Source of the DNA: an uncultured Lachnospiraceae bacterium
GTDB lineage: Bacteria; Bacillota_A; Clostridia; Lachnospirales; Lachnospiraceae
Assembly: GCA_902780985.1 (NCBI GenBank)
Contig: CACZHN010000103.1
Span: forward strand, 1 to 8,532
Direction: 5' to 3'
DNA length: 8,532 nt
The notes beneath the pieces were generated by a model that saw nothing but the letters and a program-made list of their open reading frames with translations, was not told the origin of the DNA and did not search any database. How positions within the stretch are numbered: the stretch's first letter is position 1; the number at the start of each line of letters is the position of its first letter. The position numbers were made by a program, and so were the translations under genes. This document shows positions 6,560 through 8,532 of this stretch, piece by piece.

Positions 6560-6588
6560 TTGAATAAAGCCCTTCAAAGCCTTATTAT
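6560..6588 (+). promoter_or_regulatory. Promoter of the histidine kinase operon, predicted leaderless
   Basis: TTGAAT (6560-6565), a 17-base spacer and TATTAT (6583-6588) form a good sigma-A pair. The usual start six to seven bases after the -10 falls on 6594-6595, the A of the kinase ATG. No Shine-Dalgarno sequence lies between the -10 and the ATG. The spacer holds two AAAGCC copies exactly 10 bases apart (6566 and 6576). Confidence 0.6.
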
Positions 6589-6594
6589 ATATTC

Positions 6595-7752
6595 ATGGGA
6601 AGATTAATCGATAAAATCTTAATATTTCTTCTGACGCTCTGTCTCATGAATCAGATGCTGTCGGGAAATGCGATGATCCTTGTGCCATACATTTCCATTG
6701 CCATCGTTGCGGCGAACTATTATCTTCTGACCCGGGAACGCACGGACCTGTCCATGAAGCCCGAAGGCGTAAAGGAGCAAATATCTTTTGCCCTTACCAA
6801 TCTGGGGGCTCTTCTTATAGTTCTGTTCCCTCAGCTTTCCATAGCTGTCCCGAATCTCCTGTATGATATAACCGCATCCCGCAATTATATAGCATTTGCC
6901 ATCTGCGTGATCGGGCTTATCCTGGGTTTTTCATATATGACCGTTCCGATGTTTCTTTTTGTTCTGCTGGCATGTGTGATATCGGTTTATCTCAGCAGCC
7001 GAAGCTCGTCCTACGCTATCCTGTCGAAGAATTTCCATCGACTCAGGGATGACAGCAGCGAGAAGAGCGAGCGTCTTCTCAGTCAGAATCTGAAGCTTGA
7101 AAAGGCTAAAGACGACGAAATCTATACGGCACAGCTTTCAGAGCGTAACCGTATCGCACGTGAGATCCACGACAATGTGGGACATATGCTTTCCCGTGCT
7201 CTTCTTCAGACCGGCGCCATGCTGGCCATACATAAGGAAGAACCGGTACATACGGAGCTGGCAGATCTGAGGTCCACTCTGGATACTGCCATGAACAACA
7301 TCCGAAGCAGCGTTCACGATCTGCATGATGAGTCCATAGATCTGACAACAGAAATAGATAAGCTGACCGAACTTCTGAAGAACAACGGTCGCTTCAACGT
7401 AAATCTGGAAATAGATACAGATAAAAACATGCCTCGAAATGTTAAGTATGCGATCCTTGGAATTGCCAAAGAATGCATAACCAACATACATAAGCACAGC
7501 GACAATCCGGAGGTTGATATCAAGGTTATCGAACACCCGTCGATGTATCAGATGGTGGTACATGATTACAATCCGGACAACATAAATGCTTCGGAGAGAA
7601 GCAGTCATTCCGACAATTCCGCTCCGGACTTTTCATCGGGGGGCATTGGCCTCGCAAATATCCGCTCCAGAGTCGAATCTCTCGGCGGCAATCTCAGCAT
7701 AACAACAAATGACGGATTCCGTGTGTTTATCACGATCCCTATCTCAAAATAG
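6595..7752 (+). CDS. Membrane sensor histidine kinase, HPK7 (LiaS/DesK-like)
   Basis: A 385-residue sensor kinase that autophosphorylates a His and passes the phosphate to the response regulator encoded next. It has four to six membrane helices in residues about 5-135 with almost no extracytoplasmic domain, so it probably senses a membrane or envelope signal. A charged coiled-coil-like stretch (about 145-185) leads to the HisKA_3 domain: REIHDNVGH (189-197), phospho-acceptor His192 and a DxxxH phosphatase motif (Asp193-His197). The ATPase domain has the N-box KECITN (292-297; Glu293, Asn297) and a good G2 box GGIGLANIRSRV (349-360). The G1 box is abnormal: HDYNPDN (323-329) keeps the Asp but lacks the glycines of DxGxG. 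No in-frame start exists upstream before a stop at 6565-6567, and no Shine-Dalgarno precedes the ATG, so leaderless initiation is likely. The stop is 12 bases before the regulator start. Confidence 0.93.
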   Translation: MGRLIDKILIFLLTLCLMNQMLSGNAMILVPYISIAIVAANYYLLTRERTDLSMKPEGVKEQISFALTNLGALLIVLFPQLSIAVPNLLYDITASRNYIAFAICVIGLILGFSYMTVPMFLFVLLACVISVYLSSRSSSYAILSKNFHRLRDDSSEKSERLLSQNLKLEKAKDDEIYTAQLSERNRIAREIHDNVGHMLSRALLQTGAMLAIHKEEPVHTELADLRSTLDTAMNNIRSSVHDLHDESIDLTTEIDKLTELLKNNGRFNVNLEIDTDKNMPRNVKYAILGIAKECITNIHKHSDNPEVDIKVIEHPSMYQMVVHDYNPDNINASERSSHSDNSAPDFSSGGIGLANIRSRVESLGGNLSITTNDGFRVFITIPISK

Positions 7753-7764
7753 AAAGGCAGCGAC

Positions 7765-8400
7765 ATGAAGATAATCGTAGTAGATGATGACCGCCTTGTT
7801 GCGGTTTCACTTAAGACTATAATCGAATCGGAAGCGGGTATGGAAGTTCTGGCAGTTGCCGGCAGCGGCGAGGAAGCCATAAAGCTTTACAGGGAGCTCC
7901 GTCCCGACATCCTTCTTACCGACATCAGAATGGAAGGCATGACCGGACTTGCGGCAGGTGAGGCGATCCTCTCCGAATTTCCGGATGCAAAGATCCTCTA
8001 CCTCACAACCTTCAACGATGATGAATATATAATCAAGGCTCTTTCCATGGGCGCAAAGGGCTACATCATAAAGCAGGACTTCGACTCCATCGTGCCTTCT
8101 CTGAAGGCCGTATACGGAGGCCAGACCGTCTTCGGAAGCGAAGTAACGGAGAAGATCCTCTCCCGCACCGAGCAGGGCACGGGGCCACTCACCGGCGGCT
8201 TCGATTATGAAAGCTTCGGTCTCTCCGATCAGGAATCCGAGATAGTAAAATGTGTGGCCGACGGCCTCTCAAACAAAGAAATAGCAGACAAGCTTTTCCT
8301 CTCGGAAGGAACCGTCCGCAACTATATCAGTACCGTCCTCAGCAAACTGGGACTTCGCGACAGAACAAACCTGGCAATCTTCTACTACAAAAATCTTTGA
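7765..8400 (+). CDS. NarL/LiaR-family response regulator (REC-LuxR HTH)
   Basis: A 211-residue two-domain DNA-binding regulator, partner of the upstream kinase. The receiver domain (about 1-118) has the acidic pocket Asp7-Asp9, phospho-acceptor Asp53 in LLTDIRM, Thr81/Thr82 and Lys103. A linker (about 119-150) precedes the LuxR/GerE helix-turn-helix (about 153-208) containing LSDQE, GLSNKEIADKLFLSEGTVRN and LSKLGLRDR. GAAAGG seven bases before the ATG supports the start. Kinase and regulator genes are 12 bases apart and surely share one transcript. The target genes are not evident in the window; autoregulation through the direct repeats in the kinase promoter is a possibility. The TGA stop is also the first three bases of the palindromic element that follows, so the natural C-terminus may have been set by that element. 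Confidence 0.95.
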   Translation: MKIIVVDDDRLVAVSLKTIIESEAGMEVLAVAGSGEEAIKLYRELRPDILLTDIRMEGMTGLAAGEAILSEFPDAKILYLTTFNDDEYIIKALSMGAKGYIIKQDFDSIVPSLKAVYGGQTVFGSEVTEKILSRTEQGTGPLTGGFDYESFGLSDQESEIVKCVADGLSNKEIADKLFLSEGTVRNYISTVLSKLGLRDRTNLAIFYYKNL

Positions 8401-8430
8401 GACAGGGGGACGGAGGTTGGATAGTCAAAA
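8398..8430 (+). repeat. 33-base repeat unit A (forward)
   Basis: Begins TGAGACAGGGGGACGGAGGT and ends ATAGTCAAAA. It aligns without gaps to unit B (8431-8463) at 24 of 33 positions, sharing the GGGGACGGRGGT core and the TCAAAA end. It includes the regulator's stop codon at its first three bases. Confidence 0.8.
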
Positions 8431-8463
8431 TGGCACTCGGGGACGGGGGTCGCGTATTCAAAA
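8431..8463 (+). repeat. 33-base repeat unit B (forward)
   Basis: Begins TGGCACTCGGGGACGGGGGT and ends GTATTCAAAA. It follows unit A directly with no gap. Its last three bases form the loop of the large palindrome. Confidence 0.8.
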
Positions 8464-8493
8464 TGAATACGTAACCCCCGTCCCCGAGTGCCA
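8464..8493 (-). repeat. Inverted copy of unit B
   Basis: The reverse complement begins TGGCACTCGGGGACGGGGGT and ends ACGTATTCA. It differs from unit B at two adjacent positions (8472-8473). Confidence 0.8.
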
Positions 8494-8526
8494 TTTTGAC
8501 TATCCAACCCCCGTCCCCCTGTCTCA
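8494..8526 (-). repeat. Inverted copy of unit A
   Basis: The reverse complement begins TGAGACAGGGGGACGGGGGT and ends ATAGTCAAAA. It differs from unit A at one position (GGGGG here, GGAGG in unit A). Confidence 0.8.
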
Positions 8527-8532
8527 GTTTCG

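Larger units (their letters stand above)
8398..8526. repeat. 129-base near-perfect palindrome (63-base arms, 3-base loop)
   Basis: The left arm (8398-8460) and right arm (8464-8526) are reverse complements with 60 of 63 Watson-Crick matches, around the loop AAA (8461-8463). The differences are A8414 opposite C8510, C8451 opposite A8473, and a G8452-T8472 wobble. The arms begin TGAGACAGGGGGACGG and end GTATTCA. No T-run follows the right arm (GTTTCG), so it is not a classic intrinsic terminator, though its RNA would form an extremely stable hairpin at the 3' end of the regulator mRNA. No gene is encoded here. It resembles REP/BIME or MITE-type non-coding repeats, by inference. Confidence 0.95.

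Noticed and set aside
7138..7608. Minus-strand open frame opposite the histidine kinase
   Set aside because: It is antisense to HisKA_3 and ATPase motifs and has no ribosome site or domain.
8250..8474. Small open frame running through the regulator's end into the palindrome
   Set aside because: It is out of frame with the regulator, Arg/Gly-rich from the repeat's G-runs, and has no start signal.
8398..8526. CRISPR array
   Set aside because: Only two direct units lie side by side with no spacers, and the rest is inverted; there are no cas genes nearby.
8398..8526. Ordinary intrinsic terminator of the regulator
   Set aside because: No T-tract follows the right arm, and the arms are several times longer than usual; it could still stall or protect the transcript.

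Overview
The window looks like a chromosomal segment of a Gram-positive Clostridia bacterium, most likely a Lachnospiraceae relative. This rests on the strong AGGAG-type ribosome binding sites, the moderate GC content, the Thr/Glu-rich linkers on exported proteins, the MEP-pathway gene and the LiaS/DesK-type two-component system. The organism call is inference from style, not from a marker gene.

Layout: (1) Bases 1-2379, minus strand: a compact run read right to left, ispE (CDP-ME kinase), a membrane-anchored CapA-type metallophosphatase, then the 5' part of tmk (thymidylate kinase), which runs off the left edge. (2) Bases 2380-2541: a divergent intergenic region with three GCACATA copies in both orientations. 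(3) Bases 2542-3324, plus strand: an unrecognised two-TM envelope protein with AT-leaning, ACA-rich codon use. (4) Bases 3356-3427: an unusually long hairpin acting as a shared terminator for converging genes. (5) Bases 3456-5694, minus strand: a large T/E-linker lipoprotein followed, with a 23-base overlap, by a Cof-type HAD phosphatase. (6) Bases 5821-6480, minus strand: a PGM-like HAD-IA phosphatase. (7) Bases 6595-8400, plus strand: a histidine kinase and response regulator pair of the NarL/LiaR type. The kinase ATG sits where transcription is predicted to start, so it may be leaderless. (8) Bases 8398-8526: a 129-base near-perfect palindrome made of two 33-base direct units followed by their inverted copies. 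It begins on the response regulator's stop codon.

The genes are mostly housekeeping or envelope functions: isoprenoid precursor, dTTP supply, surface phosphatase or lipoprotein, sugar-phosphate HADs and an envelope-type two-component system. The feature least explained by ordinary gene content is the terminal palindrome. It looks like a REP/BIME- or MITE-like mobile repeat with a G-rich GGGGACGGRGGT core. No complete defence, CRISPR or secretion system is visible.
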